Shown: positions 8,423-16,733 of the stretch, one piece after another | Layout: each line of letters opens with the position of its first letter | How positions within the stretch are numbered: the stretch's first letter is position 1 | Assembly: GCA_022825195.1 (NCBI GenBank) | Contig: JAJDYL010000034.1 | Coordinates: forward strand, 1-43,737 | Length of the DNA stretch: 43,737 nucleotides | Direction: 5' to 3' | Source of the DNA: Alphaproteobacteria bacterium | Lineage (GTDB): Bacteria > Pseudomonadota > Alphaproteobacteria > Bin95 | Notes under the pieces: model-generated | Databases searched by the model: none | What the model was told of the DNA's origin: nothing | What the model saw: only the letters and a program-made list of their open reading frames with translations | Position numbers and translations under genes: made by a program

Positions 8423-8851
8423 ATGACGGATGCCCTTTTCAAGCTCTATACGCGCGACATCCTCCGCCTTGCCGGGTCCATTTCCCGGGTAGGATCTCTG
8501 GATGACGCGGACGGAGCGGCAACGCGCACCAGCCGGCTGTGCGGCAGCACGATGACCGTCGAGATCGCTGTCGAAGACGGCCGTATCGCCGACTATGCGC
8601 AGCGCATCCAGGCCTGCGCCTTCGGCCAGGCGTCGGCGGCGCTGTTCGCCGAGGCCGCCCCCGACCGCAGCATGCAGGAGGTGGAGCGGGGGAGGGCGCA
8701 AGTGGAGGCGTTCCTGAAGGGCGGGGCGGCTCCGGAAGGCGTCTGGAGCGCATTCGGGCGCCTTGAACCGGTGCGTGAGGTGAAGGCCCGGCACGGTGCC
8801 GTGCTGTTGCCTTTCGAAACGACCCTGGCGGCGTTTCAGGCGGCGGCGTAG
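8423..8851 (+). CDS. NifU/IscU-like iron-sulfur cluster assembly scaffold protein
   Basis: The 142-residue protein resembles the N-terminal IscU/SufU/NifU scaffold fold on which Fe-S clusters are built. Two of the usual three cysteines are visible, in SRLCGST (near residue 40) and QACAFGQAS (near residue 67). The segment that normally carries the third, near residue 125 (KARHGAVLLPFE), has none. Cluster binding may therefore differ from IscU, for example by using the histidine in that segment, or the protein may have another role. It lies 10 bp after the ABC-ATPase remnant and overlaps the convergent Rieske gene by 16 bp at its 3' end. No isc or suf genes are nearby. Confidence 0.8.
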   Translation: MTDALFKLYTRDILRLAGSISRVGSLDDADGAATRTSRLCGSTMTVEIAVEDGRIADYAQRIQACAFGQASAALFAEAAPDRSMQEVERGRAQVEAFLKGGAAPEGVWSAFGRLEPVREVKARHGAVLLPFETTLAAFQAAA

Positions 8852-9984
8852 CGGTTTACCGTCGTTTCGAAATGGGCGACGGCCGGTTCGTTGCGGCCGA
8901 TGGTGACATGCTCGTTGACCCCGGCGGCGAAGCCGGCCTGGATCGTCTCGCCGGTCGGAAAGTCCTCCTCGATCACGGTGCGGACCGCGAGGTCCACATT
9001 CTTGTCCCAGTGGATGCGCGCCTTCTCGTTTCGCACCGGCTCCGGGACGTAGAAGTCGAACATCACGACGGATTCGCCCGGGCCGCCGCCGGACCGGGGG
9101 AAACAGCGCCAGACCTCCATATGGTCTTTCTGGACGATGAAGGCGGTGTTCGGGAAGAACACATAGACGAGCGCGGAGTTGTCCACGAGGTCCCAGTCTT
9201 CCGGCGGCTTGTCCCGCATGTCCCGCAGGCCGTGGCGCGGCAGCACCTCGCGCAGATGCGGCCCGAACCCGTCATAGAGGCAGAGATTGCCGATGAAGAT
9301 CGGGCCCACCGTGTTCTTGTGCAGGAAGGGAAAATGGTAAGGTTCCAGAAAGGTATCGACAGCGATCTTCCAGTTCATCGCGAACTCGAACCGCTGGTGG
9401 GAGTAGGGCGTCCAGCCGCCAAGCCGGTACGGCGTGAACTCGGCGCTCATGCCTTCCAGCAGGTCATCGACATCGAAGCTCTCGCCCGGCGTCGCCTGCA
9501 CGAATATCATCCCGTGCTTCTCTGCGACGGGCACGGCCGCCAGCCGGTGGTCTTTCCGCTCGACGCCGGGGAAGTTGCGCTCGTCGGGCAGGCCGATCAG
9601 CCGGCCTTCCAGATCGTAGGTCCAGCCATGATAGGGGCAGGCGAAGGAGGCGGCGCCGCATCCTCGGCCGTCTGCGAGTTTCGCGCCCCGGTGGCGGCAG
9701 ACATTCGCGAAAGCCCTCAGCCGCCCGTCGCGTCCGCGCACGATCAGGACCGGAATGCCGGTCTCGTCGCTCGTGATCCAGTCGCCGGGGTTCGGCACCA
9801 GGCCCGACAGGCCGACGAAGAGCGGGCGGCGCTGGAACAGCTCCCGGCGTTCCCGTCCGGCCCGTTCGGGACAGGTATAGGCGCTGACCTGCTGCCGGAC
9901 GACATCGGGCCAGACATCGGTCGTTCCGGCATCGAGATGGGCGAACAGCCGGCGGGACAGTTCCTGTTGAAGTTCAGCCTGCAT
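8836..9984 (-). CDS. Rieske-type aromatic ring-hydroxylating oxygenase, alpha subunit
   Basis: The 382-residue protein has a Rieske [2Fe-2S] domain with the C-x-H pair in CRHRGAKL (near residue 94) and the C-x2-H pair in CPYHGW (near 114). A catalytic domain follows with the mononuclear iron histidines in DTFLEPYHFPFLH (near residue 209). This matches the alpha subunit of ring-hydroxylating oxygenases, which need an electron-transfer reductase not found nearby. I chose the ATG at 9984 because upstream codons overlap the mazG part of the preceding gene. It overlaps that gene by 11 bp and appears to be the last gene of the housekeeping operon, an unusual place for a catabolic enzyme. The substrate cannot be assigned. 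Confidence 0.88.
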   Translation of the reverse strand: MQAELQQELSRRLFAHLDAGTTDVWPDVVRQQVSAYTCPERAGRERRELFQRRPLFVGLSGLVPNPGDWITSDETGIPVLIVRGRDGRLRAFANVCRHRGAKLADGRGCGAASFACPYHGWTYDLEGRLIGLPDERNFPGVERKDHRLAAVPVAEKHGMIFVQATPGESFDVDDLLEGMSAEFTPYRLGGWTPYSHQRFEFAMNWKIAVDTFLEPYHFPFLHKNTVGPIFIGNLCLYDGFGPHLREVLPRHGLRDMRDKPPEDWDLVDNSALVYVFFPNTAFIVQKDHMEVWRCFPRSGGGPGESVVMFDFYVPEPVRNEKARIHWDKNVDLAVRTVIEEDFPTGETIQAGFAAGVNEHVTIGRNEPAVAHFETTVNRYAAA

Positions 9985-11584
9985 CCCGTTCTTCCCGTTT
10001 GGCCAGGTTCCACAAGCGGTCCAGTTCCGCCAGCGGGGCAGCGTCCAGTGCCAGGTCCTCCCCGTGAGCAAGGGCCTCGACACGGCGAAAACGCCTTTCG
10101 AATCGGGCGTTTGCGTCCCGCAGCACGGTTTCCGGCGCAACCCCGAGCTTACGCGCGAGATTGACGGCGGAAAAGAGCAGGTCGCCCAACTCGGCCGGAA
10201 CATCGGCCCCGGGCTCCTCGATTTCGCGGAGCTCTTCCCGGACCTTGTCGAAGACAGGCGCCGGATCCGGCCAATCGAAGCCGACGCGCGCCGCGCGGCG
10301 CTGAAGCTTTTCCGCCCGCATCAGCGCCGGCAGGGCCAGTGGAACATCGTCGAGAACGCTCAGGCGCGTCGCACCGGCGATATCCGCCTTCCTCAGGCGC
10401 TCCCGTTCCTTGTGCATCTCCCAATTCGCGCTCTGCGCCTCGGCGCTGACGACGTTGCCGCCTCCGAAGACGTGGGGATGGCGCGCGACCATCTTTGCGG
10501 AAATCGCATCGACCACATCCCTGAACGCAAACGCGCCGCGCTCTTCGGCCATCCGAGCATGGAATACGACCTGGAAGAGCAGGTCGCCCAGCTCCTCGCG
10601 CAGCGCGTCGAGGTTCCCGGTGCGAATTGCGTCGGCTACCTCATAAGCTTCCTCGACCGTGTACGGCGCGATCGTCTCGAAGTTCTGCTCGATATCCCAC
10701 GGGCAACCGACAGAAGGGGCGCGCAGGGTCGCCATGATTTCCAGAAGTGAATCAACGGGTTGCGATCCTGTTATCGCATAATGTATATTATGGGAAATAA
10801 TGGCGGGCGCATTCGGGGCAATTTGCAGGGTCATGCCGTCAATGCCGGGTTCCACGCCTTTCGGCAGTTCGGCCACCAGCGTCCGGTAGTCCATAAAATG
10901 ATTGAGATGCGTCAGCACCACGCGCTTCGGCCCGAGGCGCTCGACCCATTCCAGAACAACCGGCAGGAACGCATGGTTCCCGCTCGGGAAGTCCGCATGG
11001 CCGGCGCCGACGATCCAGGTTTCGATGCCCTCCAGCGCCTCGAATGCAGGTTCGTCGAGCGCCGAGACATCGGTGCTGTAAGCGAAACTCCCGATCCTCA
11101 GTCCGGTGGACCGTCCCTGCCCGTGCCGCTGCTCGAAGGCCCGTATCGGAATACCGGCTATCTCGAAGCTTTCTGCAACCGGGTGCGGGGTCACGCATGG
11201 CCGGAAATATGGCGGTCTGTCAACGGGTTCGGCGAAAGCATAGGGGAAACGCTTTCGAATCCGTTCCAGCACCTCCTCGCGGCCGTAAACGTCCATGGGA
11301 CCGCCGCGCCCGGTGCAAAGCGACTTCAGGTCGTCAATACCGTGGATGTGGTCTGCATGGGCATGGGTGTAGATGACGGCATCCAGACGGCCGCCCCCGA
11401 CGGAGAGCCACTGCTGGCGGAAGTCCGGACCCGTATCGACGACGATGCGGGCGTCGTCCGACTCGATCAGGATCGAAGGCCGCAGGCGCCGATTGCGAGG
11501 ATCGTCGGGATCGCAGGCGCCCCAGTCGCCGCTCGCAACCGGCACGCCCGCAGAGCCGCCGCAACCGAGAAGCGTTATCCGCAA
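9974..11584 (-). CDS. fusion of PhnP-like metallo-beta-lactamase hydrolase and MazG NTP pyrophosphohydrolase
   Basis: One uninterrupted 536-codon frame encodes two enzymes that are normally separate. Residues 1-258 are an MBL-fold hydrolase with THAHADHIHG (73-82) and later metal ligands in YSTDVSAL and LTHLNHFMDYR, as in PhnP-like phosphodiesterases. Residues 276-536 are MazG, starting at PVDSLLEIM, which aligns with the normal MazG N-terminus, and containing CPWDIEQ, the EExxE-type motif in YTVEEAYEV, and EELGDLLFQVVFHAR. MazG hydrolyses nucleoside triphosphates to monophosphates. The junction, residues 263-272, is encoded by the dif-like site at 10771-10798. No in-frame ATG or good ribosome site precedes the MazG part, so a true fusion is more likely than a separate start. 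The start overlaps tatD by 10 bp. Confidence 0.9.
   Translation of the reverse strand: MRITLLGCGGSAGVPVASGDWGACDPDDPRNRRLRPSILIESDDARIVVDTGPDFRQQWLSVGGGRLDAVIYTHAHADHIHGIDDLKSLCTGRGGPMDVYGREEVLERIRKRFPYAFAEPVDRPPYFRPCVTPHPVAESFEIAGIPIRAFEQRHGQGRSTGLRIGSFAYSTDVSALDEPAFEALEGIETWIVGAGHADFPSGNHAFLPVVLEWVERLGPKRVVLTHLNHFMDYRTLVAELPKGVEPGIDGMTLQIAPNAPAIISHNIHYAITGSQPVDSLLEIMATLRAPSVGCPWDIEQNFETIAPYTVEEAYEVADAIRTGNLDALREELGDLLFQVVFHARMAEERGAFAFRDVVDAISAKMVARHPHVFGGGNVVSAEAQSANWEMHKERERLRKADIAGATRLSVLDDVPLALPALMRAEKLQRRAARVGFDWPDPAPVFDKVREELREIEEPGADVPAELGDLLFSAVNLARKLGVAPETVLRDANARFERRFRRVEALAHGEDLALDAAPLAELDRLWNLAKREERDAG
10771..10798 (+). other. dif: dif-like chromosome dimer resolution site (XerC/XerD target)
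   Basis: The 28 bp split into an 11-bp arm ttatcgcataa, a 6-bp centre tgtata and an 11-bp arm ttatgggaaat. E. coli dif is ggtgcgcataa, tgtata, ttatgttaaat, so 22 of 28 positions agree. That includes an unbroken 18-bp core (positions 5-22) and the last four bases. XerC/XerD recombine this sequence to resolve dimeric chromosomes at the terminus. It is AT-rich in a GC-rich window and lies inside the MBL-MazG reading frame. Supporting context: by eye, CCCTNCCC octamers predominate to the right (11 of 12) and GGGNAGGG to the left (3 of 5), which is the expected FtsK polarity toward this point. Confidence 0.8.
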
Positions 11585-12354
11585 GTTTGCGCTTTCGTGA
11601 ACAAACGGAAGAAGTTATCCGTGCTCGCTGCTGCAAACGCTTCGCCGGACACGCCCTTCAAATCCGCCGTGACAGCCGCTGTGTGGACCACATAGGCAGG
11701 CTCGTTGCGCTTGCCCCGCATCGGCACCGGAGCCAGAAAGGGCGCATCGGTCTCGACCAGGAGCCGGTCGAGCGGAATGTCCGCTGCGATCTCGCGCAAA
11801 ACAGTGGAATTGCGGAAGGTCACGATCCCGGAAAGCGAGACATAAAGGCCCAATTCCAGGGCCTTGTCGGCCAGGGCCCGCCCGCTGCTGAAGCAGTGCA
11901 TGACGCCCGGAACCTGCCCCGCCGCCTCCTCTTCGAGGATCGATGCGGTGTCCGTGTCGGCATTGCGGCTGTGCACGATGAACGGCAATCCGGCCTTTGC
12001 GGCGGCGCGGATATGGCGGCGGAAACTCTCCTGCTGGAGGTCGCGCGGACTGCGGTCATAGTGGTAGTCGAGGCCGGTTTCGCCGAGCCCCACCACCTTC
12101 GGATGGCGGGCGAGGGCCACGAGACCGCCCTCTTCCGGCATGCCTTCTGCGGCAACATGGTGCGGATGCAGTCCGACGGCGCAGAACACGCTCTCATGGC
12201 GTTCGGCAAGCGCGATCACCGCTTCCGCCTGGCGCGGCCGGGTGCAGATGGTGACCATGCAGCCGACGCCGGCCTCCTCCGCACGCTCCACCAGCGCATC
12301 CACCTCGCCCTCGAAGGCCGGGAAGTCGAGATGGCAATGGCTGTCGACCAGCAT
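11575..12354 (-). CDS. tatD: TatD family metal-dependent deoxyribonuclease
   Basis: The 259-residue TIM-barrel hydrolase shows the family metal ligands: DSHCHLDF at the N-terminus, the glutamate in GLGETGLDYHY (near residue 89), HSRNAD, HCFSS and ETDAPFLAP (near residue 201). TatD enzymes are 3'-5' DNA exonucleases linked to DNA repair and degradation in the cytoplasm. The start is the ATG at 12354, which overlaps the metG stop by a 4-bp ATGA; the open frame upstream is metG in another frame. The order metG-tatD-MBL hydrolase is typical of alphaproteobacteria. Confidence 0.95.
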   Translation of the reverse strand: MLVDSHCHLDFPAFEGEVDALVERAEEAGVGCMVTICTRPRQAEAVIALAERHESVFCAVGLHPHHVAAEGMPEEGGLVALARHPKVVGLGETGLDYHYDRSPRDLQQESFRRHIRAAAKAGLPFIVHSRNADTDTASILEEEAAGQVPGVMHCFSSGRALADKALELGLYVSLSGIVTFRNSTVLREIAADIPLDRLLVETDAPFLAPVPMRGKRNEPAYVVHTAAVTADLKGVSGEAFAAASTDNFFRLFTKAQTCG

Positions 12355-13901
12355 CAGGCTTCCTCGCCGGAGTAGCGCGGGAACACGCCTTCGGGCTTCG
12401 GCAGCGTCCTGCCGGGACCGAGTGTTCCCGATTCGCCGAACGCTGCAAAATTGCGGGCTTCGGGCTCGACCGCGAGCTGGTCGAGAATTCGGTGCGAGGC
12501 GTCCGGCATGAACGCCAGGGTGGCCAGCGCCAGCCCCCGGATGGCTTCCGCAGTAACGAACAGCACCGTTCCCATGCGCTCGGGATCGCTCTTGCGCAGG
12601 GTCCAAGGCTCCTCGTGCGCGATATAGGCATTGGCGAGCCGGACAACGCGCCAGATGTCCTCCAGCGCCTCGTGAAAGGCCTGCCTGTCCATCGCGTTGC
12701 GCAGCGGCTCCATCATACCGCGAACTTCGCCGAGCAGGCTCTTGTCTTCGCTCGAAAACGGCCCCGGCTCCGGCAATCTGCCGCCGCAGTTCCTGGCGAT
12801 CATCGAAAGCGTGCGCTGCACCAGATTGCCGTAATCGTTGGCGAGCTCGCCGTTCATGCGCTGTACCATCGAGCGGTGCGAGAAGTCGCCGTCATTGCCG
12901 AACGGCACCTCCCGCAGCAGGAAATAGCGGAGCTGGTCCAGTCCGTAGCGCTCGATCAGGTCGTAGGGGTCGATGACATTGCCGAGCGACTTCGAGATCT
13001 TCTCTCCCTCATTGGTCCACCAGCCGTGGGCGAAAACCCGTTTCGGAGGCGCGACGCCGGCCGCCATGAGGAAAGCGGGCCAATAGACGGCGTGGAACCG
13101 AACGATGTCCTTGCCGACCATGTGGAATGCCGGCCAGTAGCGTTGAAATAGTTTCGAACCGGTTTCGGGATAGCCGACCGCGGTAATGTAGTTGGTCAGC
13201 GCGTCCAGCCAGACATACATGACGTGGGCGTCATCGCCGGGCACCGGGATACCCCAGTCGAAGGTCGTGCGCGAGACCGACAGGTCCTGCAGGCCGCCCC
13301 GCACGAAGCTGACGACCTCGTTGCGCCGGCTTTGCGGGCCCACGAAGTCCGGATTGGCCTCGTAGAACTCCAGCAGGCGGCCCTGCCAGGCCGACAGACG
13401 GAAGAAATAGCTCGGTTCCTCCACCCACTCGCATTCGGCGCCGGTCGGCGCGATGCGGGCTCCGTCGCCGCGTTTCGTGACCTCGGATTCGGTGAAGAAC
13501 GCCTCGTCCCGCACCGAATACCAACCGGCATAGGTTCCGGGATATATGTCGCCCGAGGCTTCGAGCGCCTGCCAGATGGCCTGGCTCGCAAGCTTGTGCC
13601 GGTGCTCGGTGGTTCGAATGAAATCGTCGTGCGACGTGCGCAGTGTCTCCGCCAGGTTGCGGAAATTCTCGGACATCCGATCCGTGAACGGTTGCGGCGC
13701 TTCGCCGGCGGCCGCGGCGGCTTTCTCGACCTTCTGCCCGTGTTCGTCCGTACCGGTCAGGAAACGGACATCGTAGCCGTCCAGCCGCTTGAAACGCGCG
13801 AGCACATCGCAAGCCAGCGTTGTGTACGCATGGCCGATGTGCGGGGCATCGTTGACGTAGTAGATCGGCGTCGTGATGTAGAACGGCTTGCCGTCATTCA
13901 T
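12354..13901 (-). CDS. metG: methionyl-tRNA synthetase
   Basis: The 515-residue class Ia aminoacyl-tRNA synthetase charges tRNA-Met. Signatures are PIYYVNDAPHIGH (HIGH motif near residue 20), FLTGTDEHGQK, and KISKSLGN (KMSKS loop near residue 299). No four-cysteine zinc knuckle is visible in the connective peptide, and there is no C-terminal dimerisation domain, as in the short alphaproteobacterial form. I chose the ATG at 13901 (MNDGKPFYITT) over the in-frame start 15 codons upstream because the family begins here. A 60-bp gap separates it from holB, and it overlaps tatD downstream. Confidence 0.97.
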   Translation of the reverse strand: MNDGKPFYITTPIYYVNDAPHIGHAYTTLACDVLARFKRLDGYDVRFLTGTDEHGQKVEKAAAAAGEAPQPFTDRMSENFRNLAETLRTSHDDFIRTTEHRHKLASQAIWQALEASGDIYPGTYAGWYSVRDEAFFTESEVTKRGDGARIAPTGAECEWVEEPSYFFRLSAWQGRLLEFYEANPDFVGPQSRRNEVVSFVRGGLQDLSVSRTTFDWGIPVPGDDAHVMYVWLDALTNYITAVGYPETGSKLFQRYWPAFHMVGKDIVRFHAVYWPAFLMAAGVAPPKRVFAHGWWTNEGEKISKSLGNVIDPYDLIERYGLDQLRYFLLREVPFGNDGDFSHRSMVQRMNGELANDYGNLVQRTLSMIARNCGGRLPEPGPFSSEDKSLLGEVRGMMEPLRNAMDRQAFHEALEDIWRVVRLANAYIAHEEPWTLRKSDPERMGTVLFVTAEAIRGLALATLAFMPDASHRILDQLAVEPEARNFAAFGESGTLGPGRTLPKPEGVFPRYSGEEA

Positions 13902-13961
13902 GGGAGGCGGACATCCGGGTCCCGGAACACGGCCGGGTTGTCCCACTAATAATTGAGCGAA

Positions 13962-14975
13962 TCAAGCGCCGGCGCCCTGCCCTCTGCCGGCGGTCGTTCT
14001 CGCAAGCCCGCCGAATATCTCGAATACGACCTGGCGGCGGTCGAGAGAAAGAGCGGCGCAGCGCTCCAGCAGGCGGGAAACGCCAGCCTCGGCCTCAAGC
14101 CAGGCAGCATCGGCGCCAGCGGCCCGCAGGCGCCCGGCCAGACTCGCCGACAGAATGCGCCCGAACGCCTGAAAATGAGCAGCCTCCCGGCTTGCGGTCA
14201 CTGCAGCCGCGACCTTGTCGAGTGCCTGGCGGTCGATAGCCGGAAGCGAATCGAGCAAGGCATCGACCGCCTCCTTGAGCCCGCGTCCGCCCAGCTGCTC
14301 CAATTCGAGAGCGGCGCCCGGGCTGCCGCCGGAAACCTCAAACAGGCGGGCGCATGCCTCGGCGTCCAGATCGGGCGCGGCCTCGCGGAGCACCTCGTCG
14401 AACTCCGAGCGGTCCAGCGGTCCCAGGCGCAGGATGCGGCAACGCGAACGAACGGTTGGAAGCAACAGCGAGGGCCGGTGGGTAACCAGTAAAATCAGCA
14501 CATTGGGCGGCGGTTCCTCCAGCAATTTGAGGGCCGCGTTTTGAGCGCTCGTGTTCATGGAGTCCGCGCCGTCCACGACCAGGACGCGCCATGCCGACTC
14601 GCCGGGCGTCAGGCGGAGGAAGCGGCCTGCGTCGCGAATTGCATCCACGCGTATCTCGCCGCGCGCGCCGGCCGGCTCCACCGCCCGCAAATCGGCATGG
14701 CCGCCGGATGCGACCCGGCGAAAGACCGGATCGTCCGCAGCCACATAAAGTGGGGCCGTTTCCGTCTCCGCCAGCAGAAATCCGCCTTGGCCCGCAAGGA
14801 CATAGCGGGCGAACCTGAACGCAAGCGTCGCCTTGCCGATGCCGCGCGGACCGGCAAGGATCCAGGCATGATGCAGCCGGCCGGCGGCAAAGCCGGCTGC
14901 AAGCGCGCGCGCCGCGGCAAGATGGCCGACGAGCGCCTCCCGCTTCCTCGGTTCCGGTATCCCGCCTGCGCTCAT
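13962..14975 (-). CDS. holB: DNA polymerase III subunit delta'
   Basis: The 337-residue AAA+ clamp-loader subunit has a Walker A-like loop (GPRGIGKATLA near residue 43), the VDGADSMNTSAQNALLKLLEEPP-type segment (visible as VVDGADSMN and LKLLEEPPPN), and the sensor SRC motif (TVRSRCRIL). Delta' works with the gamma/tau complex to open and load the beta clamp. The start overlaps the tmk stop by 4 bp. The tmk-holB-metG-tatD order is widespread in alphaproteobacteria and supports the assignment. Confidence 0.93.
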   Translation of the reverse strand: MSAGGIPEPRKREALVGHLAAARALAAGFAAGRLHHAWILAGPRGIGKATLAFRFARYVLAGQGGFLLAETETAPLYVAADDPVFRRVASGGHADLRAVEPAGARGEIRVDAIRDAGRFLRLTPGESAWRVLVVDGADSMNTSAQNAALKLLEEPPPNVLILLVTHRPSLLLPTVRSRCRILRLGPLDRSEFDEVLREAAPDLDAEACARLFEVSGGSPGAALELEQLGGRGLKEAVDALLDSLPAIDRQALDKVAAAVTASREAAHFQAFGRILSASLAGRLRAAGADAAWLEAEAGVSRLLERCAALSLDRRQVVFEIFGGLARTTAGRGQGAGA

Positions 14976-15592
14976 GACAGGCCGAAGCGCCCTGCGACGA
15001 CGGTCTGCACGGCCCGCGCAACGCTGTCCGGATCCTGCGCGGCATCGATGACCGCCAGCCGCTCCGGTTCACGGCGCGCGATCTCAAGAAATCCCGTGCG
15101 TACGCGGAGATGCAGGTCGTCGTTCATCGCCTCGTAACGACTCTTCTGTCTGGCCAGGGCCCTTTCCCGACCGACGGCTACCGGTATGTCCAGCAACAGG
15201 GTCAGATCGGGCTGGAGATCGCCGATGGCGAGCCGGCGCAAGACCGCCTCGTCTTCCGGCGCGACGCCCTGGCCATAGCACTGGTAAGCGACCGTGGAAT
15301 CGTAGAAGCGGTCGGAAACGACCCATTTCCCGGACGCAAGGGCCGGCCGGATTCGCTTCTCCACATGCTCCCGCCGCGCCGCAAAGTGCAGCATTGCTTC
15401 CGTCAGCGGATCCCAGCCCCGGTCGCCGGAGACGAGCAGCAAGCGGATGGCCTCCGCTTCGGCCGTGCCGCCCGGCTCGCGGGTGCAAACCACCTCGACA
15501 CCGAGATCGGCCAGATAGTCGGCCAGCCGGGCGGTCTGGGTCGATTTTCCGGCCCCGTCGCCCCCCTCGAAAGTTATCAGCCGGCCTGTCAC
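14972..15592 (-). CDS. tmk: thymidylate kinase (GTG start)
   Basis: The 206-residue kinase converts dTMP to dTDP. It shows the P-loop FEGGDGAGKST at residues 8-18, the DRx motif VSDRFYDSTVAYQ (near residue 96), and the LID-like arginines in RQKSRYE. The start is a GTG at 15592 that overlaps the dacA stop by GTGA. The much longer open frame upstream is dacA read in another frame. The length matches the family. Confidence 0.96.
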   Translation of the reverse strand: MTGRLITFEGGDGAGKSTQTARLADYLADLGVEVVCTREPGGTAEAEAIRLLLVSGDRGWDPLTEAMLHFAARREHVEKRIRPALASGKWVVSDRFYDSTVAYQCYGQGVAPEDEAVLRRLAIGDLQPDLTLLLDIPVAVGRERALARQKSRYEAMNDDLHLRVRTGFLEIARREPERLAVIDAAQDPDSVARAVQTVVAGRFGLS

Positions 15593-16722
15593 GCCGCAGG
15601 GTCGAAATCGAAAATCATGGCGCGCATCCGTTCGAAGATCCGGCCGAAGAATCCGACCCGCTCGACGTTTACTCCGGCATAGAGCGGGTGCTGGACCGGC
15701 TGTATGCCGGGCGCCTCCAGGTGCAGCGTTGCGAGCTGCTGGCCCTCGGCAACCGGAGCGACGATGGGGCCTTTCCACCGGACGTAAGCCTTGAGGCCGC
15801 TGCGCGCCTGGCGCTTCAGCGACAGCACCACATCGCGGTCCGGCACCAGCGGTACCTGGTCCAGACTGCCGAGCCACACGGCTGCCGTCTCGACCGTTTC
15901 GCCCTTCTTCAAGAGCGGATACGCCGCGAATTCCCGGAACCCCCACTCGATGAGCCGCTCGGACTCCCGTGCCCGCGCGCCCGAGCTCTTCAGCCCGTTC
16001 AACACCAGGTACAGCCGCCGCCCATCTCGCTCCGCGGAGGCGGTCAGGCCGTATCCCGAGACGTTCGTATGACCCGTCTTGAGGCCGTCGGCCCCGGGAA
16101 CGCGGCCGAGCAATGGATTGCGGTTGCGCTGCTCGATACCGTTGAACTCGAACTCCCGCTCCGCAAACATCGTGTAGAGGTCGGGAAATTCCGTCACCAG
16201 AATCTGGGCGAGTCGCGCGAGGTCGCGCGCCGAGATGACATGCTCCCGGTCCGGCCAGCCCGTCGCATTGCGGAAGCTGCTGCTGGTGAGGCCCAATTCA
16301 AGCGCACGCGCCGTCATGGCCCCGGCAAAGGCCGCTTCGCTGCCGGAAATACCTTCGGCAAGGACGATCGAGGCATCATTGCCCGACTGGACGATAACGC
16401 CGCGTAACAGGTCCGCGATCGACACGCGCGTGTTGACGCGCACGAAGGTCTTCGACCCGCCCATCTTCCAGGCCTTGTGGCTGACCGGGAACGTATGATC
16501 CATCGAAAGGGTGCCGGCCTTCAGCCGCTCGAAGACCATCAGCACCGTCATGAGCTTGCTCATCGAGGCCGGCGGGAGCGGCTCGTCCGCATTCTTTTCC
16601 AGCAGCACGGTGCCGGTCGTGCCGTCGACAAGTATTGCGTTGGGCGCGATCGTCGAATCGGCGCGGGCTGCAGCCCCGAGCAGCAGCAGTGCCAGCATGG
16701 CGGTGGACGCAACAAACCGCAT
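15589..16722 (-). CDS. dacA: D-alanyl-D-alanine carboxypeptidase (PBP5/6 family)
   Basis: The 377-residue protein has a Sec signal peptide (cleavage near residue 21, AARADS) and the penicillin-binding motifs SMSK (near 53), SGN (near 113) and KTG (near 216). A PBP5-type beta-rich C-terminal domain and an amphipathic end (GRIFERMRAMIF) for membrane association follow. It trims the terminal D-alanine from peptidoglycan pentapeptides in the periplasm. A clear GGAGGTG ribosome site precedes the ATG. It follows rlpA by 11 bp and overlaps tmk by 4 bp. Confidence 0.95.
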   Translation of the reverse strand: MRFVASTAMLALLLLGAAARADSTIAPNAILVDGTTGTVLLEKNADEPLPPASMSKLMTVLMVFERLKAGTLSMDHTFPVSHKAWKMGGSKTFVRVNTRVSIADLLRGVIVQSGNDASIVLAEGISGSEAAFAGAMTARALELGLTSSSFRNATGWPDREHVISARDLARLAQILVTEFPDLYTMFAEREFEFNGIEQRNRNPLLGRVPGADGLKTGHTNVSGYGLTASAERDGRRLYLVLNGLKSSGARARESERLIEWGFREFAAYPLLKKGETVETAAVWLGSLDQVPLVPDRDVVLSLKRQARSGLKAYVRWKGPIVAPVAEGQQLATLHLEAPGIQPVQHPLYAGVNVERVGFFGRIFERMRAMIFDFDPAA

Positions 16723-16733
16723 GGGAACACCTC

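Noticed and set aside
4557..8426. Plus-strand open frame of 1289 codons across the secretion and acyl-CoA ligase genes
   Set aside because: It is antisense to well-supported minus-strand genes and has shadow composition rich in Arg, His and Gly, as expected in GC-rich DNA.
15593..15946. Long N-terminal extension of thymidylate kinase
   Set aside because: The extra 118 codons are dacA in another frame; the P-loop is correctly placed only from the GTG at 15592.
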